DNA of 40,804 nt from Lachnospiraceae bacterium (GCA_017436865.1 JAFSCH010000002.1:1-40804); one strand, 5' to 3'; shown: positions 1-8,808, counted from the stretch's first letter. The notes: generated by a model not told the origin, from the sequence alone. Numbers and translations are program-made.

Positions 1-467
1 ATTAAAAAGAGCAGATTATTGGACATTTTATAATACTTTTCCTTGTATATGTCCAAAACAAAATATAACTTCATTTCACAGCGTAGTATATGTTAAGTGC
101 CGCCCCAGCCGGCACATGTTACTCCACTAAACTTGAATTTAGGTGTTAATAAATGGAGACTTTAATCCGATATATATTATGTAAAGAACCTCTTGTTTTA
201 GGTTTCGAAGTACGAATTCGGTCACTGATTTAGCTTATAGAAGAATATAAGGCGAGAACAAGTGGGTGGGGGCGCGAAGAAAATAGCAGGATGGTGGAAA
301 AGTTGCAGAAAGGCGGAAATATGGAAAGATATAGGAGAAATGTCGAAAATTCTGATATGGGATTTTCGACATTTTGTTATAGAAATAAACATTTTTTGAA
401 AGTACTACTAAAAAACGGAAAACGCATATAAAATCAAGGAGAAAGAATAAGCTAGGTTGTTTTCAAC
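1..467. other. Non-coding left edge with hairpins
   Basis: No convincing gene is visible in this stretch. It holds an 8-bp inverted repeat TTGGACAT/ATGTCCAA at 19-26 and 49-56, a GC-rich hairpin GTGCCG/CGGCAC at 97-102 and 110-115, and two terminator-like hairpins that are listed separately (338-374 and 446-477). Any gene to which the leftmost structures belong lies outside the window, so no function is assigned. Confidence 0.5.
338..374. terminator. Terminator-like hairpin
   Basis: A perfect 13-bp inverted repeat (AAATGTCGAAAAT at 338-350 and its complement at 362-374) with an 11-nt loop is followed by a T-rich stretch on the plus strand. It resembles an intrinsic terminator but is AT-rich, and no plus-strand gene ends just before it in this window. 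Confidence 0.45.
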
Positions 468-477
468 CTAGCTTATT
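446..477 (-). terminator. Terminator of the AraC-phosphotransferase gene
   Basis: A perfect 14-bp inverted repeat (AATAAGCTAGGTTG at 446-459 and its complement at 464-477) has a 4-nt loop. On the minus strand a T/C-rich tract follows it. The stop codon of the upstream minus-strand gene (468-470) lies inside the stem, so gene end and terminator are merged. Confidence 0.75.
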
Positions 478-1766
478 TGCAATTTTTCCCATACTTGCAT
501 CAGCCATTTAGCCATGTTTACATTGGATTCAAAAATGTCTTTATATTTGTCCATAGTAGAGAACCATGCAATACAGGTAAACTGATTAGCGAGTAAGACA
601 TAAGGAATAGCAACGCGTTCCTCATTTGTTAAACCGACTACACTGTCGTAGCCATGAATAATGTTATGATAGATTTGAAGCCATTTATCAAGTTTGGAAG
701 CATCACTGTTTGTGAAACTTTCGGACAGAACAGCAGTAGCAGCGTAACAAGGATCAAAAATTCTGAGGTTACATTCGGATAGTTCGAAGTCGATAAAACC
801 CCAGGAATTCTTATTACAAATAATATTTCCTGGATTCGGATCACGGTGAATGATTTGCTTTGGAAGTTTATCATAGATGTCACCGAAAGTGTGAATATAA
901 TCATTACATTCCTTATCCGAAAGGTTGAGAAGTTTCTGTGCTATTGGAATAGCCCAGTTCGCTACGGATTCATACAAATTAACTTCGTTAACAGCGGTAT
1001 CAATATCCTTAAGGGCTAAGTGCAGTTGCCCTATTATTTCTCCCACAAATCTTGATTTTTCCGGATAATCTCCTTCATAAATATCTTTAGATGACATTTG
1101 ATGGCCAAGAATACGTCTGGTCACATAGAAATACAGTTCTCCATCACGAATATATTCTTCAGCATTTACCGTTTTAATTGGTGTAGCAGTACAGAGACCG
1201 ATACGTTCAATGGATTTGGAAAGTTCCATGTGGTTTTTGAGTTTACCTATGTTTGTTGTAAATTTAATGACATATTCATTACCAACATAGTAAGCATTTT
1301 CGTTTTTGTTTCCATTGCCTTCATAATAAATGTCTGAAATTGTTTCATGTTCTAAATTCCAATAGGTTAATATTTCTGTTATTTTTTTATGTGTAATCAT
1401 GATATGTTCCTCCTGAAACAAGTTGATTTTATATGGTTTCTTTGGGGGATGTTCTTGTAAAAAGGCAGAAGGAGTACAACCAAATTCTCGTTTAAAAGCT
1501 CTGTAAAATCCGGCATAAGTATCAAATCCGTATGTAAGTGCGACATCTGTCATTTTGCCTCCGCAAGCAATTTCATATATGGCATGAATTAGTTTTCGAT
1601 AGACAATATATTGCATAACTGGAACACCGATTACAGACTGAAACAATCTATAATAATGAAAAATGGAAAAACCAGCCGTGTCAGCGAGTTCGGCAGCTGT
1701 AATTTCTGTTTTAAGATTGTTTTCAATATAGTCGATACTGTTTTGGATAATGATTCGGTTGTCCAT
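468..1766 (-). CDS. AraC-type DNA-binding domain fused to an aminoglycoside/choline phosphotransferase-like domain
   Basis: This 432-residue protein joins two unrelated modules. Residues about 5-107 form an AraC/XylS helix-turn-helix pair (the part around TDVALTYGFDTYAGFYRAFKR is typical). Residues about 122-430 form an APH-fold kinase: HRDPNPGN (H307, D309 catalytic loop) and IDFE with D326 as the metal-binding aspartate. It probably acts in the cytoplasm. The phosphoryl acceptor is unknown; the family covers aminoglycosides, choline, homoserine and other small molecules. The start has a good GAGGTGA site in front of it. A methionine at residue 122 lies exactly at the domain junction, preceded on the minus strand by an AGGAGGAA-like site, so a kinase-only product could also be made. 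The fusion suggests a kinase that senses or modifies the effector of its own regulator; that is inference. Confidence 0.8.
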   Translation of the reverse strand: MDNRIIIQNSIDYIENNLKTEITAAELADTAGFSIFHYYRLFQSVIGVPVMQYIVYRKLIHAIYEIACGGKMTDVALTYGFDTYAGFYRAFKREFGCTPSAFLQEHPPKKPYKINLFQEEHIMITHKKITEILTYWNLEHETISDIYYEGNGNKNENAYYVGNEYVIKFTTNIGKLKNHMELSKSIERIGLCTATPIKTVNAEEYIRDGELYFYVTRRILGHQMSSKDIYEGDYPEKSRFVGEIIGQLHLALKDIDTAVNEVNLYESVANWAIPIAQKLLNLSDKECNDYIHTFGDIYDKLPKQIIHRDPNPGNIICNKNSWGFIDFELSECNLRIFDPCYAATAVLSESFTNSDASKLDKWLQIYHNIIHGYDSVVGLTNEERVAIPYVLLANQFTCIAWFSTMDKYKDIFESNVNMAKWLMQVWEKLQIS

Positions 1767-1816
1767 GTGCTCACCTCTTTTTTTGTGTGTTGTAGTTACA
1801 TATACATGATAACAAA

Positions 1817-1843
1817 AAAGCAGGAAAAAACCTTTCCTGCTTT
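1817..1843 (-). terminator. Terminator of nhaC-like gene
   Basis: AAAGCAGGAAA (1817-1827) and its complement (833-843 of the same kilobase, i.e. 1833-1843) form an 11-bp stem with a 5-nt loop. On the minus strand it is followed by a T-run, 14 bp after the antiporter stop codon. Confidence 0.85.
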
Positions 1844-1856
1844 GCTAAGTTTATAG

Positions 1857-3185
1857 TTATTTTGTCTTTTTACCAGATACAAAGAAAATAGTAATCATGC
1901 AACTGATAAACAGCATAAATGGATAGAATAAGTTAGGCATAATCTGGAATGCAGAGAGTTCACAGCCAAGCTCAGCGGCAGCAGAGATAGCAACTAACAT
2001 CTGTGCACCATAAGGGATAATTCCTTGGAAAAGACAAGAGAAGGTATCCAAGATGGAAGCTGTTGTCTGAGGTGTAATATCATACTCTTCTGAGATTTCT
2101 TTTGCAATAGGGTTTGCCATAACAATAGCGACGGTGTTATTAGCGGTTGCAATATCCATAGCACCTACTAAAAGTCCGATACCAAGCTGTCCGCCCTTTT
2201 CATTTTTGAATACACGCTTGATAAAGTTCAAAATTGCAAAGAATCCACCATATTCACGAATCAGGGCACAGATAGAGGATACCAAGATAGTAACCATAAT
2301 TGTTTCGTACATACCAGAGACACCAGACCCCATGTTAGAGAGTAATGCAGTTGCTTCAGTAGCACCTGTAGCAAGCATGATAATGGAACCAGAAGTAATA
2401 CCGATTAACAATACTACAAATACGTTAATACCAATAATTCCGCCAATTAAAACAAGTACATATGGAATAACCTGAATGAGATTATATTCCAGCTTTAAAG
2501 AATCATTTACCTCAGTTCCTAAAGTCATTACAGCAATTAATATAGCAGTAACAATAGCAGCAGGCAATGCAATCCAAAGATTTGTACGGAATTTGTCCTT
2601 CATTTCACAGCCTTGACCATTACAAGCAGCAATCGTAGTATCAGAGATAAAGGAAAGGTTATCTCCAAACATGGCCCCACCCATTACCGTACCAACACAT
2701 AACGCAGGATTGAATCCAGAAGCATTGGAAACAGCAATTGCAATCGGAGTAATCAGTGTAATCGTTCCAACCGAAGTTCCCATTGCTATAGAGACAAAGC
2801 AGCTTACAATGAATAAAACAATAACAGCAAATTGTGGTGGAATGATAGAGAGTAAGAAATAGGCAACGCTTTCTGCACTGCTTCTTCCTACAACACCGAC
2901 AAAGATACCGGCAACCATGAAGATAAGTACCATGGTTATAATATTTTTGTCGCCAACACCTTTTGCAATGATTTCCAACTTGTTATCAAATTTAAGCTTT
3001 GGGTTTTGGATAAAAGCAACCAATAAGGCAACTAAGAAGGAAACAACGATAGGAATATTATAGAAGCCCATCGGAATTTTCAAGACATATTCAAATAAAA
3101 TACCAAGTCCCAGATACAGAATTAAAAATACGCCAATAGGAAGCAGGGCTTTCCAATTTTCTTTTTTTACGTTTTCTTTTTGCAT
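1857..3185 (-). CDS. NhaC-type Na+/H+ antiporter family protein
   Basis: A 442-residue, almost entirely hydrophobic membrane protein with about 11-12 predicted transmembrane segments. The GTSVGTITLITPIA and VMGGAMFGDNLSFISDTTIA segments are characteristic of the NhaC / ArsB-NhaD-like ion transporter superfamily; the conserved polar GDNLS..SDTT stretch lies in the ion pathway of these proteins. Expected role: sodium-proton exchange, or in some relatives exchange of small organic acids or amino acids, at the cytoplasmic membrane. The start is supported by an AAAAGGAGA site a few bases upstream. It is a single-gene unit with its own terminator and a TATAAT-like -10 near 3212-3217 on the minus strand. 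The substrate cannot be settled from sequence alone. Confidence 0.85.
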   Translation of the reverse strand: MQKENVKKENWKALLPIGVFLILYLGLGILFEYVLKIPMGFYNIPIVVSFLVALLVAFIQNPKLKFDNKLEIIAKGVGDKNIITMVLIFMVAGIFVGVVGRSSAESVAYFLLSIIPPQFAVIVLFIVSCFVSIAMGTSVGTITLITPIAIAVSNASGFNPALCVGTVMGGAMFGDNLSFISDTTIAACNGQGCEMKDKFRTNLWIALPAAIVTAILIAVMTLGTEVNDSLKLEYNLIQVIPYVLVLIGGIIGINVFVVLLIGITSGSIIMLATGATEATALLSNMGSGVSGMYETIMVTILVSSICALIREYGGFFAILNFIKRVFKNEKGGQLGIGLLVGAMDIATANNTVAIVMANPIAKEISEEYDITPQTTASILDTFSCLFQGIIPYGAQMLVAISAAAELGCELSAFQIMPNLFYPFMLFISCMITIFFVSGKKTK

Positions 3186-3223
3186 TAGAAGTCTCCTTTT
3201 GAATTGTATATATTATAGTAACT

Positions 3224-3360
3224 ATTCAGTAGGCATACGCATTTACTGTGGATGCCATGAAAAAATGTAAATAGAGCAAGCAAAAATCTCATTGCGAAGC
3301 AATTTAATATGGCTTATTGCATAGTATCTTCGATGCCACGTAATTATGAAGGCACTGAAT
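3224..3360. other. Structured intergenic element bounded by ATTCAGT/ACTGAAT
   Basis: The gap between the antiporter and the large kinase holds a stretch of about 137 bp whose ends pair (ATTCAGT at 3224-3230, ACTGAAT at 3354-3360). Inside are smaller inverted repeats: GGCAT/ATGCC, ATTTAC/GTAAAT and ATTGC-GAA-GCAAT. It could be a small miniature element or a structured mRNA leader of the antiporter gene. I recognise no known riboswitch class. Confidence 0.35.
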
Positions 3361-3387
3361 AATTATATATTATATTATGTAACCATA

Positions 3388-3419
3388 CAAAAAAACAAGC
3401 CGGAAAGCATTTCCGGCTT
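3388..3419 (-). terminator. Terminator of the hybrid kinase gene
   Basis: AAGCCGGAAA (3397-3406) and TTTCCGGCTT (3410-3419) form a perfect 10-bp stem with a 3-nt loop. On the minus strand a run of seven T follows after one base. It lies 12 bp beyond the kinase stop codon. Confidence 0.9.
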
Positions 3420-3430
3420 AAAAAAACACA

Positions 3431-6400
3431 TTAATTTTCATTCATCAGATAATCTGTATCTTCATTGATTAACTGAATCATAGCTTCGGCAACTTCAGGA
3501 TCAAACTGTTTGTTCTTACCTTTTTCCAATTCGTTACGAATATAAGCTTGTGGAAGAATATCTCGGTAGCTTCGTTTTGAAGTCATAGCATCATAGGCAT
3601 CAGCAACACTGATAATGCGAACTAACTTAGGAATTTCATTTCCTTTGAGGCCGTCAGGATACCCCTTTCCATCCATACGTTCATGATGCCATCTTGCACC
3701 AATTTCGATATTAGGAATTTCTGCAATGTTTTTTAGAATATCATAACCGATTTCCGGATGCTTTTTGATAATGGCAAATTCTTCATCTGTAAGCTTCTGC
3801 GGTTTATTTATAATGTTATCCGGTATACCGATTTTGCCAATGTCATGTAGTAATCCCATAAAGTAGACAGTATCCTGTTCTGCTTCGGAGAGACCAAGCC
3901 TCATGGCAAGCTTTTTAGAGTATTTGGCAACACGATTAGAGTGTCCTTTGGTATATTTATCTTTAGCATCAATGGTTTGAGATAAAGTAAGCATTGCTTG
4001 TAAGGAGAGTTTTTCTACTTTAATCTCATTTTTCTTTACTTCATCTTGTAAGTATTGCTGTAGACGATCAAGTTCAATAATACGATTGATTCTCTCCAGC
4101 ATAATATCAGGAATAAATGGTTTGCGGATAAAGTCCATAACACCAGCCTTAAAGCTGTTCAGTTCCGTTTCAGAATCATTGTCTGCAGTAAGGAAGATAA
4201 CAGGAATATCCTTGGTTTGCTGATTGCTTTTTATATTTTGTAATACTTCAAAGCCGTCCATTTCAGGCATATGAATATCTAAAAGAATTAAATCAGGTAT
4301 ATGGTGTTGCATGTAAGCGAGTGCATCTTTTCCGCTTTCTAAACAGGTCACTTGGAAGAATTCTTCTAAGATTTTACGAGCCGTTTTTAAGTTAATCTTA
4401 TCATCATCAATAACTAGAATATGAAATGCGTTCTCAGCTTGCTGTGTTGTGTTACTAGGATCTGCAAATAACTTACGAATGTTATCTAACAGAGTCAGAT
4501 AGGTTTGCATTAAATCTTCATGGTTATCGCGGATAAAGTTAATGTCTTTTGTTTTTGCCGCATTTTCCAATGCTAGTGCCTTTGAGGACAGAACCTCTGC
4601 ACCGATTGACTTCGAAGAACTTTTTAAGGAGTGTACGAGTATCTGATAGTTATGCCAGTCCTCCATTTCGAAGAAGTTCTGTATCTTTTTGGAATAGTCT
4701 GCTTCGAGGACCGCTTCTACGATTTCCAGATAAAAATCGACATCACCATCATAGAAAGATAAACCTAGTTCCGTATTTAGGAAATCAATTCGTTCAATAA
4801 TAGGTTTATCCTCTTGCTGTTCCTTAAGATTTTCACGAGTCAGAATTAGTTCATCAGGCAGATACTGTCTGATAAGTTTCATAAGTCTGTCCTTCTGGAT
4901 TGGTTTAGACAAATAGTCGTCAAAACCTTTTTGGAGATATTCTTCCTTTGCACCTAAAATAGCATTTGCAGTAAGCATAATAACAGGAGTATGTTTCTTT
5001 TTACTCTCGGTCATTTCATTAATAAGCTTTAAGGTTTCGATACCATCCAAATCCGGCATCATGTGATCAAGAAAAATAATATCGTAGGTGTTGGAACGAA
5101 TTTTTCGTAAGGCTTCACGTCCGCTTGTAGCAGTGTCAATTTGAAGCATCGTATCTTTCAAAAGTCCACAGAATACCTTAATATTAACAGGTACATCATC
5201 GACTACCAGAATCGAAGCATCAGGTGCAACCAAATCGTCCGAAGTATACGAAATATGCTGATTATTGTAGGCATTGGTCAGATTGCCAATTGGAAGATCA
5301 GAGATGATACCTTGAGGAATGTTTACTGTAAAGATAGATCCTTTTCCATATTGGCTGTTGACCTGTATCGTACCATGCATAAGTTCTACAAGGTTATGAA
5401 CAATACTAAGACCTAAGCCCGTACCTTCTATTTTGTGTGTTGTGTTTTCATCAACACGGCTAAAGGAATCAAACAACAAAGGTATGTTTTCATTTTTAAT
5501 ACCAATTCCGGTGTCTTTTACAACGATTTCTAACAGATAGTGACCAGAGTCGTCTTTTTTGCCTCCCATTAAAAGAGTTACAGATCCTTCATGTGTGTAT
5601 TTAATTGCGTTGGACAGAAGATTAGTCAATATCTGACGAATGCGTACTTCATCACCAAAGAGACGACAGGGAAGGCTTTCATCACAAATTGTTTTAAAAG
5701 CAAGTTCTTTTTCATCTGCCTTAACACGCATCATACTACAACTATCATTAATAACAGAGGCAAGATCATATTCCATAGGAACAATATTCATTCTACCTGC
5801 TTCAATCTTAGAAAAGTCTAGAATATCATTGATAATGGCAAGTAGACTTCTACCGGCGACACGGATATCTTCGGCATATTCTTTGATATTACTTTCTGTA
5901 CTTTCCTTAGCAATCAATTCGTCAATTCCTAAAACGGCGTTAATCGGTGTTCGTATCTCGTGAGACATACTTGCAAGGAATTTTGCCTTTGCTTCACTTT
6001 CATAGAGCGCCTGCTTTTTCTCTTGATTGGATCGTACGATATCAAGAATGGCCTGAACACATGCCATAACAAGTAAAAACATGCAGCCAACGCAGATAAT
6101 GCTACCATTAAAAAGGCGATATCGATTCAAGCTTTGGAGTATTTGTAATATGGAGGTTAACAAAACGCCGACAATACCATAGGCTACATATAAATATTCA
6201 TGTATGTATTTCTTTACAATATCAATAATAACGGTAGTAAAGAATAAAACAATTAAGGAGCCAAGTAAGGTATAAACAGCAGGATTGATATCTCCTTGGT
6301 CAACCGTACTACTGACGATAAGTGCTGTAGCTGTTAAGCCAAAAACCAAAGAGCAAAGCTCGAAAAATAAGTATATGTAGTGATAGCGTCTTTTTTGTAT

Positions 6401-7192
6401 ATTATCAACATAAATACAAAATGAGATTGGAACGAAAAATAAAACAAATTGTGAAAAGGCACTTGTTACTGATACGTTAGGGAAAAAGGCCTGTTTCATC
6501 TTAGACTGCATGGCAACCCAGAGTGATACAGCAATAACACACCAGCCAAGATAGCGTAAATACAATGGATTATTGGTATGGCGTTGTAATGCAAAGCTCA
6601 ATAATACAGTACCAAATCCTAATACAAGCATTAATACAGCAAAAATAAGAATGATATAATTATCATTAAAAATATGAACAATAATGCCCATTTTGTCGCC
6701 ATATAAGATGCTTCTCATAACACCGCTATAAGAAGAATCACTTGTCATTTCAATGGTAATAATTTTTCCAGCATCGTCAGGACCAAGTTCAATAAAAAGA
6801 TAGGTACTGGCACTGGCAATACCAAAAGGACGCGTTAGCTTGGTAGAAAAGCTATTGCGAAGTGTTCCATCAATGTAAACAGACAAATCCTGCTTAGAGG
6901 TACGGATGCATATCCAGGTGCTGGTTGAGATAGGAGTAGGTAAAACATTTTCAACTACTGCAGTTTCTCCATGTGGTACATCAAAGGTACCAGGTACTTC
7001 TATAGAGGATTTTTTACCATCATTTTGTACATGAACCCAACCATTATCAAAGGTTTCCACCCAATAATCGCGTGGGTCCTGCTCACTGGGATAAAAAGAC
7101 TGTGCAATAAAAAACCAAACTATAAGTGCAATAAAAAAGATTAAATAGGATATGCGCACTAGCATATCAAGGGAATGTATCATTTTTTTCAT
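3431..7192 (-). CDS. Membrane hybrid sensor histidine kinase with two receivers, Hpt and C-terminal HD-GYP domain
   Basis: This 1253-residue protein holds a complete phosphorelay and a c-di-GMP phosphodiesterase-type output in one chain. Order: TM1 about 13-30; an extracytoplasmic beta-rich domain to about 175; seven TM segments about 180-390 (7TMR-DISM-like layout); HisKA with H411 in SHEIRTP; HATPase about 510-625 (DTGIGI, GTGLGLS); receiver 1 about 665-780 with D709 (FLDHMMPD); Hpt about 800-890 (HSLKSS); receiver 2 about 920-1035 with D972 (LLDIHMPEMDG); HD-GYP about 1060-1245 with H1116-D1117 (HDIGKIGIPD) and HHERMDGKGYPDGL. All catalytic motifs look intact. HD-GYP domains hydrolyse c-di-GMP, so phosphorelay to receiver 2 probably controls that activity. 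It is a single-gene unit with a GGAGG site before the ATG. The window also encodes a diguanylate cyclase at 18336. The ligand is unknown. Confidence 0.92.
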   Translation of the reverse strand: MKKMIHSLDMLVRISYLIFFIALIVWFFIAQSFYPSEQDPRDYWVETFDNGWVHVQNDGKKSSIEVPGTFDVPHGETAVVENVLPTPISTSTWICIRTSKQDLSVYIDGTLRNSFSTKLTRPFGIASASTYLFIELGPDDAGKIITIEMTSDSSYSGVMRSILYGDKMGIIVHIFNDNYIILIFAVLMLVLGFGTVLLSFALQRHTNNPLYLRYLGWCVIAVSLWVAMQSKMKQAFFPNVSVTSAFSQFVLFFVPISFCIYVDNIQKRRYHYIYLFFELCSLVFGLTATALIVSSTVDQGDINPAVYTLLGSLIVLFFTTVIIDIVKKYIHEYLYVAYGIVGVLLTSILQILQSLNRYRLFNGSIICVGCMFLLVMACVQAILDIVRSNQEKKQALYESEAKAKFLASMSHEIRTPINAVLGIDELIAKESTESNIKEYAEDIRVAGRSLLAIINDILDFSKIEAGRMNIVPMEYDLASVINDSCSMMRVKADEKELAFKTICDESLPCRLFGDEVRIRQILTNLLSNAIKYTHEGSVTLLMGGKKDDSGHYLLEIVVKDTGIGIKNENIPLLFDSFSRVDENTTHKIEGTGLGLSIVHNLVELMHGTIQVNSQYGKGSIFTVNIPQGIISDLPIGNLTNAYNNQHISYTSDDLVAPDASILVVDDVPVNIKVFCGLLKDTMLQIDTATSGREALRKIRSNTYDIIFLDHMMPDLDGIETLKLINEMTESKKKHTPVIMLTANAILGAKEEYLQKGFDDYLSKPIQKDRLMKLIRQYLPDELILTRENLKEQQEDKPIIERIDFLNTELGLSFYDGDVDFYLEIVEAVLEADYSKKIQNFFEMEDWHNYQILVHSLKSSSKSIGAEVLSSKALALENAAKTKDINFIRDNHEDLMQTYLTLLDNIRKLFADPSNTTQQAENAFHILVIDDDKINLKTARKILEEFFQVTCLESGKDALAYMQHHIPDLILLDIHMPEMDGFEVLQNIKSNQQTKDIPVIFLTADNDSETELNSFKAGVMDFIRKPFIPDIMLERINRIIELDRLQQYLQDEVKKNEIKVEKLSLQAMLTLSQTIDAKDKYTKGHSNRVAKYSKKLAMRLGLSEAEQDTVYFMGLLHDIGKIGIPDNIINKPQKLTDEEFAIIKKHPEIGYDILKNIAEIPNIEIGARWHHERMDGKGYPDGLKGNEIPKLVRIISVADAYDAMTSKRSYRDILPQAYIRNELEKGKNKQFDPEVAEAMIQLINEDTDYLMNEN

Positions 7193-7366
7193 AAGAAAAA
7201 CCTCCAGAGCTGTAAATAGGAAATTTATCTAAAAAGTGTATATTTTAAAAAAAACCACATTATGTAACTTAATAAGTGTGATTAATAAATATTATAACAT
7301 TTTTAAACAAATATAACCACTATTGTCGGAAAATAAGAAGAACATATTTTTTGTAAAAGACAGGTG

Positions 7367-7396
7367 TTGTATATTTTATTAAGTTCTGCATATACT
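7367..7396 (+). promoter_or_regulatory. Promoter of the superoxide reductase gene
   Basis: TTGTAT at 7367-7372 and TATACT at 7391-7396 are separated by 18 bp, about 29 bp before the start codon. The match is good at -10 and weaker at -35. Confidence 0.55.
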
Positions 7397-7424
7397 AGTT
7401 GAAAAATGTAAAGGAGTTTTTTCT

Positions 7425-7802
7425 ATGAAATTTTTAAAATGTAATCAGGATAAAACAATTTTTGCACTGATGAAGTCAGGCGCGCCATCTACAACCTGTA
7501 ATCATGCAGAGTTTGAGGAATTAGTACCGGGAACAACAGACGGGGCAGCTGAGAAGCATGTACCGGTTATCAAAGTAGACGGGAATAGAGTAACAGTTTT
7601 GATTGGTGAGGTAGAGCACCCAATGACAGAAGAACACTATATTGAGTGGATTGCTCTTGAAACCAAAAAAGGAATGCAGACAGTGTATTTAGATCCTAAG
7701 GGCGGTAAACCACATGCAGAATTTTTATTGACAGATGCCGATGAAGTAATTGCAGCATATGAATACTGCAATATTCATGGCTTGTGGAAAGCAGAGTATT
7801 AG
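7425..7802 (+). CDS. Superoxide reductase (neelaredoxin/desulfoferrodoxin family)
   Basis: A 125-residue protein of the superoxide reductase family, which reduces superoxide to hydrogen peroxide in anaerobes at a non-haem Fe(His)4Cys centre. The ligand motifs are visible: EKHVPVI (with the conserved Glu-Lys pair), EHPMTEEHYIEWI carrying two His, and CNIHGLW at the C terminus giving the Cys and last His. The N-terminal rubredoxin-like CxxC domain of classic desulfoferrodoxin is absent; only one Cys remains near the N terminus, so it is the one-iron type or a degenerate two-iron type. AAAGGAG precedes the ATG. Its stop overlaps the stop of the convergent LacI-type gene by 4 bp. An electron donor such as rubredoxin is expected elsewhere. 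Confidence 0.92.
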   Translation: MKFLKCNQDKTIFALMKSGAPSTTCNHAEFEELVPGTTDGAAEKHVPVIKVDGNRVTVLIGEVEHPMTEEHYIEWIALETKKGMQTVYLDPKGGKPHAEFLLTDADEVIAAYEYCNIHGLWKAEY

Positions 7803-8695
7803 TTGGTTTCCAGCATACTAATTTTATGGTCATGCTTCACATCAAATTTTCGATCCATGGCATTTAGCAAGATATTGATGACAAGGTTAGCTTTTTTAGA
7901 AATATCATTTTTTAGTACATGGATTGAATCAGGTAGCAAAGCTTCTGACTCATGTGAGGTAATGGCGACCATATCATGATCATTGATATAGGAGCGTAGA
8001 ATTAAGGCAAGATAAGAGCCAAGTACTAAGGATTTCTTGCCTTTTAATTTTGTGAAATCAGCCATAAGCTCAGGTGTATAGAATAGAATACGTTCTTGAG
8101 GTAAGATTTTAGTCAAAAAGGTAAGGTACTCTTCATTCTTGTATTTCTCTAAAACAAAATAAAAATCATTACCAAGATATTCGGATGCTTTTTCTATTAA
8201 TTGAGGAATGTCAGAATAAATTTGATAGAAAAGGCTGTCATTTATAATCATATCTACACTGATAACGGGGATAAAGCAGTTATCAGCAAGGCTAACAAAA
8301 TCTTTATTAGACAAATCAATAGCAATAATTGCATCAATATTTCGATTAATAAACCCAGAATCAGATGTAGTTTTTACAGGCATACAAATAACATCATATT
8401 TTAAGCGATTTAAGCGCTCGATTAGTAGATTTATAAAGCTGCTAAGTTCTAGATTGCGTGATGGCGTAGCATCATCCAGAGAATAGGAAATACCAATGAT
8501 ATTGTTGCGGCCTGTAGCCAGACTTTTTGCCACAGAGCTAGGAGTATAGTTAAGTAGATTGGCAATTTGAAGAACTTTTTTACGAGTTGCTTCGCTTATT
8601 TTTTGGTCTGTGCGGTTATTCATAATATAAGAAACGGTAGCAACCGAGACTCCGGCTTCTCTTGCAACATCTTTAACAGTTACTTTTTTTTCCAT
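7799..8695 (-). CDS. LacI/GalR-family repressor, probable regulator of the divergent maltodextrin operon
   Basis: A transcription factor of 298 residues from the chosen start. An N-terminal LacI helix-turn-helix (VKDVAREAGVSVATVSYIMN) and hinge region (about 50-60) are followed by a periplasmic-binding-protein-like effector domain. An in-frame ATG at 8755 exists, but the ATG at 8695 has a GAAAGGAAA site and begins directly with the HTH, so it is preferred. The effector domain is somewhat shorter than the usual 330-340-residue family length. It is divergent from the GH13-ABC operon and its promoter lies back to back with that operon's. Three LacI-type operators sit at the two transcription starts, implying repression of the operon and of itself, relieved by a maltodextrin-type sugar. 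The effector is inferred from the neighbours. Confidence 0.88.
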   Translation of the reverse strand: MEKKVTVKDVAREAGVSVATVSYIMNNRTDQKISEATRKKVLQIANLLNYTPSSVAKSLATGRNNIIGISYSLDDATPSRNLELSSFINLLIERLNRLKYDVICMPVKTTSDSGFINRNIDAIIAIDLSNKDFVSLADNCFIPVISVDMIINDSLFYQIYSDIPQLIEKASEYLGNDFYFVLEKYKNEEYLTFLTKILPQERILFYTPELMADFTKLKGKKSLVLGSYLALILRSYINDHDMVAITSHESEALLPDSIHVLKNDISKKANLVINILLNAMDRKFDVKHDHKISMLETN

Positions 8696-8722
8696 TTTTG
8701 GATTTCCTTTCTTAATACAATG

Positions 8723-8749
8723 TATATGTCCGTAGTACAAGGACATATA
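8723..8749 (-). repeat. Perfect 9-bp inverted repeat in the lacI-type leader
   Basis: TATATGTCC (8723-8731) and GGACATATA (8741-8749) form a perfect inverted repeat with a 9-nt spacer, between the transcription start and the ribosome binding site of the repressor gene. It could be an mRNA hairpin or another regulator's site. Confidence 0.6.
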
Positions 8750-8756
8750 GAACAAG

Positions 8757-8768
8757 TTAAACGCATAA
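8757..8768. promoter_or_regulatory. Third LacI-type operator, at the repressor gene start point
   Basis: TTAAACGCATAA matches TTAA-NCGN-TTAA with one mismatch and covers the predicted start of the repressor transcript (about 8766), suggesting autorepression. Confidence 0.5.
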
Positions 8769-8772
8769 GTGT

Positions 8773-8801
8773 ATCTTACAGAGCGTATAAAAAAATGTCA
8801 A
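8773..8801 (-). promoter_or_regulatory. Promoter of the LacI-type repressor gene
   Basis: On the minus strand TTGACA (8801-8796), a 17-bp spacer and TAAGAT (8778-8773) form a good vegetative promoter. Its -35 is the mirror image of the divergent operon's -35. Confidence 0.7.
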
Positions 8802-8808
8802 TATTATA

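Noticed and set aside
7285-7330. AACA-like motifs before the superoxide reductase gene
   Set aside because: The spacing is 10 bp and not 11, and no -10 lies 13 bp after the last copy, so it does not belong to the array class.
8696-8755. Longer start for the LacI-type repressor
   Set aside because: The extra 20 residues are encoded by the leader inverted repeat region, lie before the HTH and lack a good ribosome binding site.
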